A stretch of DNA of 9,442 nt, taken from contig DDWD01000182.1 of the NCBI GenBank assembly GCA_002345825.1, forward strand, positions 9,399-18,840, read 5' to 3'. The first letter of the stretch is position 1, and the number at the start of each line of letters is the position of its first letter. Made by a program: the position numbers and the translations under genes. This document shows positions 7,427-9,442 of the stretch, piece after piece. The notes under the pieces were generated by a model. The model did not search any database, was not told where the DNA came from, and worked only from the letters and a program-made list of their open reading frames with translations. This stretch comes from Bacteroidales bacterium UBA2295 (GTDB lineage Bacteria; Bacteroidota; Bacteroidia; Bacteroidales; Tenuifilaceae).

Positions 7427-7885
7427 TTAGTAGCCTATTACCCATAGAATTCTTTCCTCTTCAACACATTGGTCGATAAGCTGAATGAGATCTCTGTTGA
7501 TAACTATGAGCCTGCGCAAATAGAATTTCCAGCACTGCTCCCATAGCGGATCGGCTTGCGCAAGATCCATAAGCAAATCGCGCCCAAGGAATATGCCTGT
7601 AACATATCGCTTAAATTCGGCGATATTTTCAACAAGCGTTAACCGTTCAAGGTTTTTGTCAAGCGCATTGCGTAATGGGATGATTTTGCGGGCATTGTAC
7701 ATGGTTTGCCCAATGAATTCGAAAAGGTGGTTGCTCTGTTCGAAACAGCCAGCAAAAATATTGAATACATTACTGTTTAGGTACAGCGATTCCTCGTCGC
7801 ACTTATTGTAATTATCGCTATTGCCAGTAATATTGAACTCAACAAAATCGATACACTCACTCTTGGTCATCATCCCAAGCTTCAT
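7427..7885 (-). CDS. Uncharacterised 152-residue protein
   Basis: I do not recognise this family. The frame is clean and has ordinary amino-acid composition, and it fills the space between the ABC transporter gene and the convergent lipoprotein gene, which supports a real gene. The first 40 residues are polar (Asn, Asp and Ser rich). The rest looks almost wholly alpha-helical and amphipathic, for example FKRYVTGIFLGRDLLMDLAQ, WEQCWKFYLRRLIVINRDL and IDQCVEEERILW. There is no signal peptide and no clear membrane helix, so it is probably cytoplasmic. Five cysteines (11, 29, 47, 118, 140) are scattered and do not form a metal-site pattern. The start could be the ATG at 7885 or either of two ATG codons just inside it (7873, 7870), all without a clear ribosome binding site. 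It lies 115 bases downstream of the ABC transporter gene on the same strand, so co-transcription is possible but unproven. Confidence 0.6.
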   Translation of the reverse strand: MKLGMMTKSECIDFVEFNITGNSDNYNKCDEESLYLNSNVFNIFAGCFEQSNHLFEFIGQTMYNARKIIPLRNALDKNLERLTLVENIAEFKRYVTGIFLGRDLLMDLAQADPLWEQCWKFYLRRLIVINRDLIQLIDQCVEEERILWVIGY

Positions 7886-8000
7886 AGGGTCAGGTTTTTA
7901 TCAAATGGAATCCTTGCAATATTATTATTTAAGTCAGCAATATAGCAATTGTTATGGTATAATCGAACAAAAAATCAATCTTACAGAATTATTCATCAGC

Positions 8001-9442
8001 TTACTTTGGTATGTACTTCGCAATTCGCTTAGCCATCCTTCTGAACCTAAATATTTCGAGGTACTTGTTGATTGCTCTGAACAGATTGGTTAGTAATGCA
8101 AAGTAAAACAATACGCTAATAAACCAAAGCACAAAAGTGTTAAACCAAAGGGTGCTAATAGATAGATTACCAATGCGTTTAACTGGAGCAAACATATGCG
8201 CTCTGCCATTAATGGCTGTTGGTGTAGCATAAGCCGGATTATACTTTCGAATAAATCTAAATCCAACGTTGGTTATCTTTTCCACCTCGGTCTTATTCAG
8301 CACTAAATCTTCTAGTGCATCGTTGTGGTAACGTCTTTTGAATGCAAACACAGCATCGTTGCCTCCCTTTTCATAGGTAAGGCTATTGTAAATAGAATCT
8401 TTTGCTCTGTTGAGCTCTCTATTCTGTGCGTGTAAATGTCCCCGAAGTGATATAAATAAAGCCCTGACCTCATCAATCTCTTTTGTGGATATTACCATTG
8501 CATTAAGCTTGGATGTGTCTGGATAACTAATTCCTTCAATTCTTAGATCACGGCTAAGCAAGGCCAACTCATTTTGCAGGGTTTTCAAGTCATTTCGCGT
8601 AATCGGTGTAACCCTATTGAAAGTAATGCTTTTGGCAACCTCTACGAGTTTTATTTGTAGCTTTGGAATTAGGAAGCTGGCATAGTAGGTGTTGTTGCTG
8701 ATATCCTTGTCGATATCAAAAAAATGCTTGTTAAATCTATTGTTCTTGAACTGCTGAACACACAAGGCCTCGTACGACCACCGAACAGGATTTACATCGC
8801 CCACGAGCGGGACGTATTCTGGGTTTAGGATGGACTTGTGTAGCTTGCTAAAATTCACAACCACTCCTCCAAGTAGGAGCATGGGTACAATAATTAATGG
8901 GATTGAGATGTAAATTGTAACCACCGAATTTAGAGCTGCCGAAATATTAAGTCCAATAAGGTTGGCACATACTGCTGTTGAAAAGAGTATAAGCCAGGTA
9001 CTAAAAAAGTGTCCGTTAATTTCAAGTATGTAATTCCCAATTGCTGTGAACAGTAGGGTTTGAATTCCCGATAGGATTAGGAGCGTAATAACTTTTGAGT
9101 TTATATAGCTGAAGTAACTCAGGCTTAAGAATTTTTCACGCTGCCTAACTTTTTGATCGCGAATAATTTCCTCGGCGCTAATGGTTAGCCCCATAAAGAT
9201 GGCAGCTACAACGCTCATAAACAGGTAGCTTGGAATGTTGTCGTTGTTGCTGTAGATGTATGCATTAGGGTTGTTTAGCGTACCGCTAATATACTTCGAG
9301 AAGAATCCTAGTATAAGCGCTAGTACTGGTGCCTCGAGCAGGGCAATAAGCATAAACTGACTATTAGCCAGCTTGCTTAGGATATTTCTACGGAAAAAGA
9401 GTAGTGTTTGCTCCGATCTTTTTGGTGGCTTAAAGCTGTTTT
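8001..9442 (-). CDS. ABC-2 type transporter permease region (ABCG-like), 5' end missing
   Basis: The frame stays open to the right edge, so only the last 479 residues are seen; a Met codon at 9353 lies inside the protein. Numbering from that Met, there are hydrophobic segments at 3-22, 43-60, 88-110, 118-140, 144-166 and 402-424, the six-helix layout of an ABC-2 permease. SAEEIIRDQKVRQREKFLS (59-77) looks like the cytoplasmic coupling helix of ABCG-type exporters. DVNPVRWSYEAL (186-197) matches the conserved stretch that follows their fifth helix. Upstream residues such as KPPKRSEQTLLFFRRN (from about 9428) fit the linker after an ATPase domain. The nucleotide-binding domain is therefore expected off the window in the same protein; this is inferred from the family. 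A loop of about 200 residues separates helices five and six, longer than in ABCG2. The substrate is unknown; export of a lipid or small molecule across the inner membrane is the family expectation. Confidence 0.8.
   Translation of the reverse strand, partial: NSFKPPKRSEQTLLFFRRNILSKLANSQFMLIALLEAPVLALILGFFSKYISGTLNNPNAYIYSNNDNIPSYLFMSVVAAIFMGLTISAEEIIRDQKVRQREKFLSLSYFSYINSKVITLLILSGIQTLLFTAIGNYILEINGHFFSTWLILFSTAVCANLIGLNISAALNSVVTIYISIPLIIVPMLLLGGVVVNFSKLHKSILNPEYVPLVGDVNPVRWSYEALCVQQFKNNRFNKHFFDIDKDISNNTYYASFLIPKLQIKLVEVAKSITFNRVTPITRNDLKTLQNELALLSRDLRIEGISYPDTSKLNAMVISTKEIDEVRALFISLRGHLHAQNRELNRAKDSIYNSLTYEKGGNDAVFAFKRRYHNDALEDLVLNKTEVEKITNVGFRFIRKYNPAYATPTAINGRAHMFAPVKRIGNLSISTLWFNTFVLWFISVLFYFALLTNLFRAINKYLEIFRFRRMAKRIAKYIPK

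Noticed and set aside
7821..8093. 90-residue frame on the + strand
   Set aside because: It overlaps antisense both the 152-residue gene and the end of the ABC transporter gene and has no recognisable features.

Overview
The window reads as ordinary chromosome from a Bacteroidota bacterium, most likely of the Bacteroidales. Three of the gene starts are preceded by a perfect copy of the Bacteroidota -7 promoter box (TAnnTTTG). Shine-Dalgarno sequences are absent or badly spaced. The encoded lipoprotein and the ABC-2 type permease also have the style of that phylum. The assignment to order is an inference. The DNA is densely coding: the largest gap between genes is about 158 bases, and I see no tRNA, rRNA, CRISPR array, insertion sequence or phage gene.

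Layout, left to right. The 3' part of rmuC (a nuclease-like protein that limits DNA rearrangement) runs in from the left edge. A family 2 glycosyltransferase follows 8 bases later on the + strand. A strong hairpin terminator at 2362-2400 serves the next gene, which lies on the - strand: a YIP1-domain membrane protein with a long acidic tail. A divergent promoter region of about 158 bases separates it from prfC (release factor 3). The + strand then continues with ung (uracil-DNA glycosylase) and a lipoprotein alpha/beta hydrolase. The right end is on the - strand: an unrecognised 152-residue protein, and the 3' part of a large ABC-2 type (ABCG-like) transporter cut off by the right edge.

The genes do not form one pathway. 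rmuC and ung concern genome integrity, and prfC concerns translation. The glycosyltransferase, lipoprotein hydrolase, YIP1 protein and ABC transporter concern the envelope. rmuC and the glycosyltransferase are probably co-transcribed. prfC and ung each appear to have a promoter. I found no convincing new multi-gene system. The least explained items are the 152-residue orphan, the acidic tail of the YIP1 protein, and the roughly 200-residue loop in the ABC permease.
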